NCBI GenBank assembly: GCA_964399535.1
Contig: CAYNRE010000030.1
Span: forward strand, 62,001 to 126,000
Reading direction: 5' to 3'
Source of the DNA: CAYNRE01 sp964399535
GTDB taxonomy: Bacteria > Planctomycetota > Planctomycetia > Pirellulales > CAYNRE01
Length of the DNA stretch: 64,000 nt
The position numbers and the translations under genes are program-made. The notes below the pieces were generated by a model. It ran no database searches. It had not been told where the DNA came from and saw only the letters and a program-made list of their open reading frames with translations. Position 1 is the stretch's first letter, and each line of letters starts with the position of its first letter. Below, piece after piece: positions 43,522 to 52,802 of this stretch.

Positions 43522-44829
43522 ATGAAGCCCAGCGCCGAGCCCGCCGCCTCGATTCGCCAGGGAAACTACAAATGGGCCCTGGTCGCCATGCTGTGGTTCA
43601 TTTGCTTTTTCAACTACGCCGACCGGCAGGCCATTTCCTCGGTGTTGCCCGAACTGGAACGGCAGTTTGGCTTCACCAAGGCCGAACAGGGAATCATCGC
43701 CGGCGCGTTTATGTGGGTCTACGGTCTCTCGGCCCCCTTGGCCGGCATGGTCGGAGACCGCGCCAATCGCAAGCTGGTGATCTTGGCCGGGCTCTACGTG
43801 TGGAGCCTGATTACCGGCCTTACGGCGCTCTGCCAGAAAACCTGGCAATTCGCCTTCGTCCGCGGCGCGGAAGGACTGGGGGAAACCTTTTACTTTCCCG
43901 CCTCGATGTCGCTGGTCAGCGAATATCACGGGCCTGAGACGCGCTCGCGGGCCATGTCGCTGCACCAAACCAGCGTCTACGCCGGCATCATCGGCGGAGG
44001 TTATCTCACCGGGTTGCTCGCCGATAGGTTTGGCTGGCAATTTCCGTTCATCGCGTTCGGGCTGGGGGGCATCGTTCTCGGGCTGGTGCTGGCTCGGTTC
44101 GTTCGCGAACCGGGACGGGCTTCCGACCGCATCGCCCCGGGCCATGAGCCCGGCGGCGACGTCCAGGAATCGGCCGCCGCCGCGCTGAGCTGGCGGCAGT
44201 TCGCCGTCAAGTTTCTCACGACGCCCGCCTCGCTGACCTTGCTGCTGGGCTTCGTCGGGGCCAATACCGTGGCGGGCGTTTTCTATGTCTGGATGCCGAC
44301 CTACATCAAAACCAAGTTCCACTACGATTTGGCCACCTCGGCCCTGGTGGGCACCGTCTTCATTCAACTGGCCAGCATGGTTGGCTCAGTCACCGGCGGG
44401 GTATTGGCCGACGCCTGGCGCACGCGCTGGCTCGGCGGGCGCGTGGGGGTGCAGGGCCTGGGAATCGTGATCGGCACCCCCATGATTTTGCTTTCGGCCC
44501 TGGCCAATCAGCTTCCGCTGGTGATCGCCGGCATGATTGGCCTGGGGTTCTGCAAGGGGGTGTACGACTCGAACATCTGGCCCGCGATTTACGAGGTCGT
44601 TCCCGCCGGACGCCGCAGCAGCGCCGTGGGCATGGCCAACCTGGTCGGCTGGTGTGGGGCGGGCGTCGGTTCCTGGCAGCTCGGCAAACTGGTCGATGGC
44701 GGCTTCTCGATGAGCTCGGCCCTGGGGCTGACCGCCATCCTCTACGTCGTCGTGGCCGGGCTGCTTTGGTCGTCGGCGCTGGTCTTCACCCCCCGGGAAA
44801 TTCGCCGGGCCCAGCTCCGCCAGGGTTAG
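43522..44829 (+). CDS. MFS transporter
   Basis: The 435-residue protein starts at ATG 43522, only 8 bases after the ketosynthase stop, so the two are almost surely co-transcribed. It has about twelve membrane segments. The first carries the FNYADRQAISSVLPELERQF motif of the anion:cation symporter/Spinster group. The loop 2-3 motif is GMVGDRANRK. A second half begins around FLTTPASLTLLLGFVGANTV, after a polar central loop. Substrates of the group are organic anions, sugar acids or sphingolipids, and sequence alone does not decide. The pairing with an OleA-like enzyme suggests export of a lipid product, but this is only inference. Confidence 0.9.
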   Translation: MKPSAEPAASIRQGNYKWALVAMLWFICFFNYADRQAISSVLPELERQFGFTKAEQGIIAGAFMWVYGLSAPLAGMVGDRANRKLVILAGLYVWSLITGLTALCQKTWQFAFVRGAEGLGETFYFPASMSLVSEYHGPETRSRAMSLHQTSVYAGIIGGGYLTGLLADRFGWQFPFIAFGLGGIVLGLVLARFVREPGRASDRIAPGHEPGGDVQESAAAALSWRQFAVKFLTTPASLTLLLGFVGANTVAGVFYVWMPTYIKTKFHYDLATSALVGTVFIQLASMVGSVTGGVLADAWRTRWLGGRVGVQGLGIVIGTPMILLSALANQLPLVIAGMIGLGFCKGVYDSNIWPAIYEVVPAGRRSSAVGMANLVGWCGAGVGSWQLGKLVDGGFSMSSALGLTAILYVVVAGLLWSSALVFTPREIRRAQLRQG

Positions 44830-45147
44830 CAGCCTGGAATGCCCCGCGGCAGCCCGCAATCGGCCGCCTACCGAGCGAACGAACTACGAGGTCGAAGGCG
44901 GCGCGCAATTCGCAGGCTGCCAAGCCGCCTGCCCGTCCAAGCCGGCCGGGGAGCCGTAAGCGGCCAAAACTCGCCCTTGCGAAGCTTGCCCCCGAAGGTA
45001 GGGGCCACTTCGCGCGGTTTTCTGGCTCGGCCTGCGCCTTCGGACTATCATGGTTTGATTAAGGGCGGGGGGGCATTTCTAGCCGAGATTGGCTCAACTC
45101 CGCGGGCGAGTTCGGAACGCTCGAGGCGGGTGGAGACGAGGCATACT
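44830..45147. other. intergenic region, nothing recognised
   Basis: These 318 bases lie between the transporter and the propeller protein, both on the plus strand. The frame of the latter remains open through part of the region, but it is Arg-rich and lacks a plausible start. No terminator is evident. Confidence 0.45.
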
Positions 45148-47748
45148 ATGTTGCGCAGCGCGCAGCGCGGGCCGTCGCGGCGACCGGCGGGCGGAAACAC
45201 TTTGCGCTTGGAATCGCTCGAGCAGCGCTACCTATTGGCGGCAGCCGCCCTGGCGAGCGAGGCCAGTGGCGCCGAAGCGACGGGAAGCATCTCTGGTCGC
45301 GTGTGGGTCGACATCAACGCCAATCAGCTACCCGATGCCGGCGAGGAAGGCCAGCCCGGCATTACCCTCTACCTGGACCAAAACCAGAACGGCCGCCAGG
45401 ATTTGGGCGAGCCATCGACCCTAACCAACAGCATCGGCGTTTACCAGTTTACCGACCTGGCCCCGGGCACCTATCGCGTCGGCGAGGTCGCCCCGCCCGC
45501 GTGGGTGCAAACCTTTCCGGCCACCGATTTCTCCGCTCCCAGCTATGTCGGCGTGCATAAGAACGGTGTCGGCGGGGTCGACGGGCTCAACGGCGCCGAA
45601 GCCGTGGCGGTCACCAGCGACGGCCGCCACTTGTACGTGGCCTCGATCCTGAACAATAGCGTGACGCTGTTTCAGCGAGATCCGTTCTCGGGCCAGCTCA
45701 CCTTCGACCGCACCTATCAAGACGGCGTGAACGGCGTTTCGAACCTGGTCGCCGCCCACTGGATCGCGATTTCGCCGGATCAGAACTTCTTGTATGTCGC
45801 CGCGCGCGGCAGCAACTCGATCGTTGCCTTCCGTCGCGACGTGGCCACTGGGCAGCTTTCGCCGATTCAAATCTTGGTCGAGGGCCAAGGTGTTTCCGGC
45901 TTGCAGGGCGCCAGCGTGGTGGCGCTTAGCCCCGATGGTCGCCATGCCTATGTGGCCGGCCGGTTCGACAACGCCGTGGTCGTGCTCCGTCGCGACACGA
46001 CAACCGGCATGTTGACCTATGTGGAAACCGAAAAAGACGGCCTGCTCGGCGTCGACGGCCTGGACGATGTTCGCTGGGTGGAAGTGAGCCCCGACGGCAA
46101 TTTCGTCTACGCGGTCTCGCTCAACGACTATGCCCTCGTCTCGTTCGCCCGGAATGAGTTCACCGGGCGGCTGACCTACCTGGGAATGCTTAAAGACGGG
46201 GTCGACGGCGTCGACGGGCTGGACCAAGCCGGTTCGCTGGCGATGAGCCACGACGGCCGAAACCTGTATGTGGCCGGCTCGCGCGACGACTCCGTGGCCG
46301 TGTTTTCCCGCGATTTGGTTTCGGGCCTCCCCTCGTTCGTGCAAGTGCTGAAAAACGGCGTCGACGGCATTAGCGGCCTCGACGGCGCGATCTCGATCGA
46401 GATTGCGCCCGACGACACCGCCCTGTACGTCAACGGCTTTTTCGACGACTCGCTCGCCGTCTTTTCGCGAGACCCGGCCACCGGCCTGCTCACCCCGGGC
46501 ACGGTTTTTCGCGATGGCCAGGGGGGCGTCGACGGCCTGGATGGTTCGCACGGCGGGTTCTTCCACGTGACCGGCCGCAGCGTTTACACCGCCGGATATA
46601 GCGAAGACGCCCTAACCACCTGGCAACTGCCCAGCCCCTGGCAACTGGCCGTGGTTACCGCCGGAGAAGAGGTCTCCGGTGTCCAATTCGGAATTCGCAA
46701 CGGTGCGCTGGTCAACCGACCGCCCCGGCTGAACCTGATCGGCAACCGCACCGTCAACGAGGGGGAGCTCCTCAGCCTGCTCGCCGCAGCGACCGATTCG
46801 GATGCTGGCGATTCGATCACCTACAGCCTGGCCCCCGGGCAACCTCAGGGCATGTTCATTCTGCCCGTGCTGGGCGCGCTGCAGTGGCTTCCGAAAGACA
46901 GCGGCGGCCCCTTCAACGTGACCGTGATTGCCAGCGATGGCAACCTGGTGTTGCCGACCGACCAGGAAACCTTCCAGGTAACGGTGCGCAACGTCCCCCC
47001 GATCGTAAGTTTCTTCGGTCCCGATACCGCCACGGGCGGAATCGCGGTTTCCTTCACGATTGGCGCCACCGACCTTTCGCAAACCGACACCCAGGCCGGG
47101 TTCACCTATCAATTCGATTGGAACGGCGACGGAACCATCGACGAGTCGATCGTTGGGCCAGGGGGTGGAATCCTGGTGGATCACACGTTCCAGGGCCAAG
47201 GGCTGAAAAGCGTAGTGGCCTACGCCGTCGATAAAGATGGCGGAGTAAGCGCCCCGGCCACGGTGACGATCGATGTGGCACCCGGCGGCCTTGTCGGCGA
47301 CGCCAACGGCGACGGAGAAGTGGGCTCGGTCGACTACACGATTTGGGCGGCCACGTTCGGGCAAACTGGCCTGGGTTTGGCGGCCGACTTCGATGGCAAC
47401 GGCGAAGTGGGGGCAGGCGACTACACCCTCTGGGCGGCCAACTTTGGCGCCACCCTCGGCGGCGGTTCCGCCCCGATTGCGCCCCCGGCGGCCGCGGTGG
47501 CGAGTGCCCCCAGCCCGCCATCGCCCACGGCCAAGTTTAGCGCCGTGTTCAGCCAGCAGGCAAGCCTGGCCGCCGCAGCGGTCGATCGAGTGCTCGCCGC
47601 GGGTACCCGCAACCTGCTCACGGCGACGCTGGCTCCCATTCCCCGCAGTGTAGTTGCCGATTCCACACGGGTGGTCGCTCCGCAGGCCACTTCTGTCGGC
47701 CGCCTCTGGGCCGACTTGGCCCGTCGCCAACCCGCCTTGCGGCGATAG
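45148..47748 (+). CDS. secreted seven-bladed propeller protein with SdrD-B-like, PKD-like and dockerin-like domains
   Basis: The 866-residue protein starts at ATG 45148. In place of a standard signal peptide it has RLESLEQRYLLAAAALA, the 'LEPR/LESLE-type' N-terminal motif found in giant planctomycete exported proteins. An SdrD-B-like domain covers about 46-115 (ISGRVWVDINANQLPDAGEE). Seven repeats of about 53 residues follow (about 130-510), each with an [DN]G..GVDGLD start and a DGRHLYVA-type strand, making a lactonase/YVTN-like propeller. Cadherin/Ig-like and PKD-like regions come next (FDWNGDGTIDES). A dockerin-like pair of Ca-binding loops (GDANGDGEVGSVDYTIWAA and FDGNGEVGAGDYTLWAA) ends the structured part. 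Confidence 0.9.
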   Translation: MLRSAQRGPSRRPAGGNTLRLESLEQRYLLAAAALASEASGAEATGSISGRVWVDINANQLPDAGEEGQPGITLYLDQNQNGRQDLGEPSTLTNSIGVYQFTDLAPGTYRVGEVAPPAWVQTFPATDFSAPSYVGVHKNGVGGVDGLNGAEAVAVTSDGRHLYVASILNNSVTLFQRDPFSGQLTFDRTYQDGVNGVSNLVAAHWIAISPDQNFLYVAARGSNSIVAFRRDVATGQLSPIQILVEGQGVSGLQGASVVALSPDGRHAYVAGRFDNAVVVLRRDTTTGMLTYVETEKDGLLGVDGLDDVRWVEVSPDGNFVYAVSLNDYALVSFARNEFTGRLTYLGMLKDGVDGVDGLDQAGSLAMSHDGRNLYVAGSRDDSVAVFSRDLVSGLPSFVQVLKNGVDGISGLDGAISIEIAPDDTALYVNGFFDDSLAVFSRDPATGLLTPGTVFRDGQGGVDGLDGSHGGFFHVTGRSVYTAGYSEDALTTWQLPSPWQLAVVTAGEEVSGVQFGIRNGALVNRPPRLNLIGNRTVNEGELLSLLAAATDSDAGDSITYSLAPGQPQGMFILPVLGALQWLPKDSGGPFNVTVIASDGNLVLPTDQETFQVTVRNVPPIVSFFGPDTATGGIAVSFTIGATDLSQTDTQAGFTYQFDWNGDGTIDESIVGPGGGILVDHTFQGQGLKSVVAYAVDKDGGVSAPATVTIDVAPGGLVGDANGDGEVGSVDYTIWAATFGQTGLGLAADFDGNGEVGAGDYTLWAANFGATLGGGSAPIAPPAAAVASAPSPPSPTAKFSAVFSQQASLAAAAVDRVLAAGTRNLLTATLAPIPRSVVADSTRVVAPQATSVGRLWADLARRQPALRR

Positions 47749-48100
47749 TCGCGTAGAGCGCCTACAGCGTACCTGGCCCGCTGGTTGAACGCTGCCGAGC
47801 CTGGTCCCCGCGGATCCATGGTCCCCGCGGAGCCGTGGTCTCCGTAGGCCCCCGGGTGCCTGGGCTTCTTGCCCCTCCGGTCGAGCAGGGCGGCGCGGTC
47901 GGGCCAGATTGGGCGAAAGCACCCTGGGCCCAAAAACGTGATTGCCGAGACTGGCTGAGCGACTGGCAAGTGCACCGCGCCAAAAAGAAAACGGCGACCC
48001 GTGCCGAAACACGGGCCGCCGCGAATCGCTACTTACCATGCTCCCACTGGACCGCTTCCGGCGGCCGACTTCTCAGCGAGCCCCGCGGGCCCGCTTAGGG
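47749..48100. other. intergenic region between convergent genes, with a 17-bp tandem repeat
   Basis: No gene is supported in these 352 bases. A three-unit 17-bp tandem repeat occupies 47803-47853. I saw no intrinsic terminator with a T-run for either flanking gene. Confidence 0.45.
47803..47853. repeat. 17-bp tandem repeat, three units
   Basis: GGTCCCCGCGGA begins at 47803 and at 47820, and a degenerate copy GGTCTCCGTAGG begins at 47837, an exact period of 17. It lies 55 bases after the stop of the propeller protein. Confidence 0.75.
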
Positions 48101-48943
48101 CTAGCTCTTGCGGCGACGGGCCACCAGGCCCACCAGGCCCAGGGCACCCATGCCACACAGCACCATGCTCGACGGTTCCGGAACCACCGGGCCCGTGGCG
48201 ACGATGGTGCCGGTGAACGACAGATCGACCGCGGTGCCACCGACGTCGACCGTCTGCACCAGGCTGATCGGGATCGTGACCGTGACGCCCGCCTCGGTAC
48301 CGGTGATGGTGCCGGCGCCCGGGTTGCTCAGCGGCAGGCCGACCAGCGAGGTCGTGCCCGGATCGACGAACGCACCGCCGAGGGTATCGGTCGTATCCAA
48401 GTCGCCGCCGATCAGCGTCAGGGTTTGACCGCCGGCAAAGCTACCACCGCCACCGATCGCTTGCACGCCGGTGGTCACGTCGATCACCAGGTTGCGAATC
48501 GCCGCCCAGACCAGACCGCCGAGGCCGAGGCCATAGTCGCCGGGACCGGTCGTAAGGGTCGGAATCGTAGCGCCCGGAGGGCCACCGCCTGCCTCTGGGG
48601 CCCAGATGCCGCTGACCGAGGCGTCGGCCGCGCTGCCGCCGGGGAATTCGATGGTGCCAGCACCCAGGTCGATCTTGGCCATGATCGTGCCGGTATACTC
48701 GGCGATATCGCCGCCGCTAAAACCGGGCGTTACGGGAGCACCGAACCCAATGAACAAGGCTTGCGGATCCAAGCCGAGCGGCGGCAGGCCTTCGACAAAC
48801 GCCGTGCCATCAATCGTGATGGTCGACAACGCCGGATCAATGGTGAGCGGAGAGAGACCCGCTCGAGCGGGGCCGGAAATTGCGGCAGCAGCCACTACGG
48901 CCACGAGCGCAGCAATGCCCCTGCGAGAAGCAAGGAACGACAT
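48101..48943 (-). CDS. PEP-CTERM secreted protein
   Basis: The 280-residue protein starts at ATG 48943 with AAGGAG upstream. The signal peptide is SRRGIAALVAVVAAAAISGP. The mature part is Gly/Thr-rich and beta-like with no enzyme motif. The C-terminus is a complete PEP-CTERM sorting signal: VVPEPSSM, the membrane segment LCGMGALGLVGLVA, and RRRKS. Such proteins are recognised by an exosortase and delivered to the surface or a biofilm matrix. No exosortase gene is in the window. It diverges from a second PEP-CTERM gene at 49412 across 468 bases. Confidence 0.9.
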   Translation of the reverse strand: MSFLASRRGIAALVAVVAAAAISGPARAGLSPLTIDPALSTITIDGTAFVEGLPPLGLDPQALFIGFGAPVTPGFSGGDIAEYTGTIMAKIDLGAGTIEFPGGSAADASVSGIWAPEAGGGPPGATIPTLTTGPGDYGLGLGGLVWAAIRNLVIDVTTGVQAIGGGGSFAGGQTLTLIGGDLDTTDTLGGAFVDPGTTSLVGLPLSNPGAGTITGTEAGVTVTIPISLVQTVDVGGTAVDLSFTGTIVATGPVVPEPSSMVLCGMGALGLVGLVARRRKS

Positions 48944-49411
48944 GTAGAACTCCTTCAGTAGCGTTTCTCGTTTGCCAGGATGTGGAATTGCCGGCCGCCC
49001 GTCGGCCGGCACCAAAGGCGAACGCCCCAGGACAAACTACCCCAGTTGCCCAGATACGAGCCAAAGTATCTGCCGTCTTACAGAGAGTCAAGAAAAATTT
49101 GACGGATGTGCTAATTTTTCCGGCGCTAAGCATTTTACCGCCCTAAAGGGGGTATCGCATTCGGCTCCACGGCGGGGCGAGGCGCGAGAAGCGATCCCTG
49201 GGTTCCCCCCGAACGGGGATCGTGCTCAGCGCATAACCGTAAAACAGGTCTACGTTTGCGGAAATTTTCTTGACGAGCCGCAGGAAATTGAGCACCCTAA
49301 CGAAAAGCGGGGGTGTAAACCAAAAAATCGCTAGATTTGGTACGTCCGGACGAATCGGAATCGCCCGCCAGGCAGCCTTCGGCAAACATCGATTGGACAA
49401 GGATCAAACGC
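48944..49411. promoter_or_regulatory. AT-rich divergent promoter region of two PEP-CTERM genes
   Basis: This 468-base region is clearly lower in GC than its surroundings. CAAGAAAAATTT (49089-49100) and GAAATTTTCTTG (49261-49272) are near-perfect inverted copies, each bordered by TTGAC(G/T). A weak sigma70-type pair for the minus-strand gene is TTGACT (49091-49086) with GATACT about 15 bases on. I found no sigma54 -24/-12 site, which controls some PEP-CTERM genes elsewhere. Confidence 0.4.
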
Positions 49412-50725
49412 ATGAATCTCTTCACCGGAACACGCTCGCGCCGCCTCTGGGCGGCTGTCGCGCTGGCCGCCGGAATCGTCTCCCTTCAGGGGACGGGTTC
49501 CGCTCGGGCCGGCCTCACGAATGTGCAGTTCACGCTCGACTCGGTTAACAGCGCCATGAAGCTCTCGGGCGTGGTCCGCGGAGACTTCTTCGGCACCGGC
49601 TTCATCTCCGACATTCCGCTCACCGGCCAAGGCTCGGGTGCCAATCCGCCCGGTGCCAATGCTAAGTACCAGGGCACGGTCAACGCCGACATCGAGTTCA
49701 ACCCCGACACCACCACGGCCACCTCGATTAAGTTCACCAGCGCCAGCCTCAACGGCATTAACGGCGGCAGCTACGCCCCGGGCCTGTGGGATCCCACGGC
49801 CGAGAACCCGACCGGCGACCCAGGCAACATGGATGGCAATTTCGTTACCGCCAGCGAACCGGCGGTGTACGGCCTTCGGGTCTCCACCTTTGTGAACACG
49901 GGCGTTCGCAACCTGGAGCTCGACTCGCGTAGCCTCGTGGCGGCCGCGCTCACGGGCAGCACGTTTGTGAGCAACCAGGCATTCGGCCTCGAATTCCTCC
50001 AGGGGTTCAACGACTTGGACGCCGACGCGCTGGGCACGGTCGATCGCCAGGTGCTTCGTGACGAGCTCGATTTGTTTGAAATCGCCGGCCCCGGCGTGGT
50101 GCAGCCCAGCGGAATGCCCTATCCCGGTGGGGTGGTCTGGCGGGTCCAAACCGGCACCGACGGGTTCGGCAACCCCACGTTTGGCGCATTGGCCAACGAG
50201 TTTACCGAAGGCGCCTTGCCGGTCCGCTTGTACGACGAGAACGGCGCGGAGCAGGCACAGTTGTTCATGAACGCTTCGGCCAACCCCTCCTCGCTGGTCG
50301 TGACTCCGACGGGCGGCGGAAACGTCAACCTGGCGCTGACCATGGACGTCAACTCCACCGGGTCGTTCTTCCTGGGCGACTTCCTTGTGCGGCTCAATTT
50401 CGTGGGCCAGATCAAGGCCACGGGCACCGCGCAGTTTGTCGATGAAATGCCCACCTTGGTGGGTGATGCCAACGGCGATTGCTCGGTGGGCGCCGCTGAC
50501 TACGCCCTGTGGGCCGCTCAGTTCGGCCAGTCCGGGGAAGGTTTGTCGGCCGATTTCGACGGCAACGGCTCGGTGGGTGCTGGAGACTACGCCCTGTGGG
50601 CCGCCAACTTCGGCAAAACCTGTGAGCCAGGCGGCGCCGCGGTGCCGGAACCGGCCACCTGGGCCCTGGGCCTGATCGGCAGCTTGGCACTGGCCCTGGT
50701 GGGCGTTCGTCGCCGCCAAGGCTAA
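49412..50725 (+). CDS. PEP-CTERM secreted protein with dockerin-like repeats
   Basis: The 437-residue protein starts at ATG 49412 with AAGGA upstream. The signal peptide is RLWAAVALAAGIVSLQGTGS. The central region is beta-rich without a known domain. Residues of about 350 to 405 carry two dockerin-like Ca-binding loops (GDANGDCSVGAADYALWAA and FDGNGSVGAGDYALWAA), nearly the same as in the protein ending at 47748. The C-terminus is a PEP-CTERM signal: VPEPATWALGLIGSLALALV then RRRQG. A strong terminator follows. Carrying both dockerin-like and PEP-CTERM elements suggests a surface-sorted scaffold or matrix protein (inference). Confidence 0.92.
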   Translation: MNLFTGTRSRRLWAAVALAAGIVSLQGTGSARAGLTNVQFTLDSVNSAMKLSGVVRGDFFGTGFISDIPLTGQGSGANPPGANAKYQGTVNADIEFNPDTTTATSIKFTSASLNGINGGSYAPGLWDPTAENPTGDPGNMDGNFVTASEPAVYGLRVSTFVNTGVRNLELDSRSLVAAALTGSTFVSNQAFGLEFLQGFNDLDADALGTVDRQVLRDELDLFEIAGPGVVQPSGMPYPGGVVWRVQTGTDGFGNPTFGALANEFTEGALPVRLYDENGAEQAQLFMNASANPSSLVVTPTGGGNVNLALTMDVNSTGSFFLGDFLVRLNFVGQIKATGTAQFVDEMPTLVGDANGDCSVGAADYALWAAQFGQSGEGLSADFDGNGSVGAGDYALWAANFGKTCEPGGAAVPEPATWALGLIGSLALALVGVRRRQG

Positions 50726-50826
50726 CCACCGCCGCACGATCGGGCCCCGCAAGGCATTTGCCAAGCGGCCGATCGTGCAATTGGACTATTAGCGCACAGG
50801 TCTTGCTCGGACGACCTGGCCAACCG

Positions 50827-50869
50827 CGGGCGACGGCTTCCCTAGGAAGTCGTCGCCCGTATTTTTTTT
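50827..50869 (+). terminator. Rho-independent terminator
   Basis: CGGGCGACGGCTTCC and GGAAGTCGTCGCCCG pair around a short loop (50827-50859) with a single G-T pair, and eight T residues follow (50862-50869). It ends the transcript of the PEP-CTERM gene at 49412-50725. Confidence 0.9.
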
Positions 50870-50889
50870 GGGGCCCTTCTAAGATTTCG

Positions 50890-52578
50890 TTACCGCAGCC
50901 GAAACCGGCGCTTTGGCGGGGGCAATCGCGGGGGGGGCTCGCCGCTGAGCGCCGAGAGCTCGGCCTGCAGCATGGTCAGCAGCGCGTGTAGAAAGGCCAC
51001 GACCATGGGGCCCACGAAGATGCCGATCGGGCCTAAGGTAGTCACCCCGCCCAACACGCTGAGCAGGGCCAAGAGCGGGTGAATATTCGACTGGCCGTGA
51101 AGCACCAGCGGCTTGATCACATTGTCCGAAGTGGAAACGATCCCCGCGCCGTACAGCGCCAATAGCGCCGCCGCCATGGTGCGTTCTTCGTACAGCAAGA
51201 GCCAGAGCGAGCACCCTCCCCAAACCGCCGCCGCGCCGACGAAGGGGACCATCGCCAACACCATCGTGAGCAGGCTTAGCAGAAAAACGGCGCCAATGCC
51301 CGCGACGAAAAAGCCGATGCCCGCCAAGATTCCCTGAACCACGGCCGAGAGCAGCGTGGCGAGCACCACGGCCCGGCTCACCTTGTCGAATTCGGTCAGC
51401 ATCTGCTCGGCGAATCGCCGATCGAGCGGCGAAAGCCGCATAATGCCATCGACCATGGCCGCCCCGTCGGCCAGAAAGTAGTACAGCGATACCAGCAAAA
51501 TGCACAGCCCAACGATGAATTTCCCCAGGAAGCCGGCCACGGCCTGGGTGGTGCTCAGCGCCAAGGGCCCCGCGAACGACTGAATTCCCTCGCGCAGGCT
51601 CTCCAGCCGGACCTCGTCGTCCTCGGGGTTGGCTTGCAACTTAACCCAGTACCAGAACGGGTCGCCCAACAGGGCATCTCGAAACGCCTCCTGGGCTTCG
51701 ACCACCTGTTCGGCCGCGGCCTGCCAGGCGGAATCGCCGCCTGAAGTGCCCGAGGGGTCGCCGCCGGCATCGTCGGCCGACTGTCCTTTTGGCGGGGCCC
51801 CCTTTGCCGCAGCGGCCGCGTCAAGCTCAGCGACCGCCGCCGACAGGCGATCGAGGGCCTTGCCCACTTGAATGGCTTCGCGCTGACGTTCTTGTTGCCA
51901 GGCGGCCGGGCCCGGCTCCTCGGCCACGGGAAGCTCGCGCGAAAGCTGCTGACGGAGCGAGGCCACTTGTTCGGAAAGTTCCGCGGCCAGTTGCCTGCGG
52001 CTTAGCGGCGGTTGGCCTGGCTTGGCCTCGAGAGGGCGGGCAATCGTTTGTGCGTCGCTTCCGGAATTCGAGGCCTCGTCGGCCGGTTCGGCGCGGGGGG
52101 CTGCCCCCACCACCGCGCCGCTGATGTTTTCGGCGCCCCTTGGCCCGGGCTCGTCGTCGTCGCCCGGCGGGGCATCGCGCAGCGCGGCAACTCGGGCGGC
52201 AATCGCGTCGCAGCGCAGCCGCACGGCGTGCGAAGGCAAGGCCAGGTGCAGCCGTTGACGAATCACTGCCATGCGATCGGCCAGATCGCGACGGCTGAGC
52301 GCGCCCGCCACGCTCATGCCTTCCGACGCCGCCCGAGTAACCAGCAGCGCCGCCGGCACCATCACGGTGAGCAGGGCCGCCAGCGTGGTTAACAGCGCCG
52401 CCAGGCGCACTCGCCCGCCGCAAGTGGCGGTCAGCCAACGGTGCAGCGGCCGCAGCATGACCACCAAGACCAGCGCCAGAAAGATGGGGAGCACGAACTG
52501 GGCCATGACCCAGAAGAACATGCCCGACATAAACAGGACGATGGCCGCCAGAATGATAAACGAAACGAGTCGCGACAC
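50890..52578 (-). CDS. AI-2E-family transporter/permease with a large central insert
   Basis: The 562-residue protein is placed at GTG 52578, which has GGAGG seven bases upstream and starts directly with the first membrane helix (SRLVSFIILAAIVLF). Upstream residues in the frame are not membrane-like. Two more helices follow. Then comes a polar, Ala/Gln/Glu-rich insert of about 200 residues with coiled-coil character (RRQLAAELSEQVASLRQQL). The C-terminal part is the conserved permease core, with GFLGKFIVGLCILLVSLYYF, VPFVGAAAVWGG and TLGPIGIFVGPMVVAFLHAL. Family members normally have about 350 residues, so the insert is unusual. Substrates vary (autoinducer-2, Na+/H+ and others). Confidence 0.9.
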   Translation of the reverse strand: MSRLVSFIILAAIVLFMSGMFFWVMAQFVLPIFLALVLVVMLRPLHRWLTATCGGRVRLAALLTTLAALLTVMVPAALLVTRAASEGMSVAGALSRRDLADRMAVIRQRLHLALPSHAVRLRCDAIAARVAALRDAPPGDDDEPGPRGAENISGAVVGAAPRAEPADEASNSGSDAQTIARPLEAKPGQPPLSRRQLAAELSEQVASLRQQLSRELPVAEEPGPAAWQQERQREAIQVGKALDRLSAAVAELDAAAAAKGAPPKGQSADDAGGDPSGTSGGDSAWQAAAEQVVEAQEAFRDALLGDPFWYWVKLQANPEDDEVRLESLREGIQSFAGPLALSTTQAVAGFLGKFIVGLCILLVSLYYFLADGAAMVDGIMRLSPLDRRFAEQMLTEFDKVSRAVVLATLLSAVVQGILAGIGFFVAGIGAVFLLSLLTMVLAMVPFVGAAAVWGGCSLWLLLYEERTMAAALLALYGAGIVSTSDNVIKPLVLHGQSNIHPLLALLSVLGGVTTLGPIGIFVGPMVVAFLHALLTMLQAELSALSGEPPPRLPPPKRRFRLR

Positions 52579-52802
52579 GAGGTTTCCTCCCCCCACGCCA
52601 GTCGCCCAACTTTCCCCGCGAGCGATCGCCGCTCGCGGCACGGCCGGAATTGTAGGTCCGCACGGGCAAAACCGGAAAGACGAACCCCACCGGGTGTCCC
52701 CGAGGCGGTTGAATACGGCGAGCGGGGGCGGCAGAATGCAGGCCCCCGCGGCCGCTCGCCGCTCCCGGAAAACCTTCTCGGTCCGCCAAAGGGCTCGCGC
52801 CC

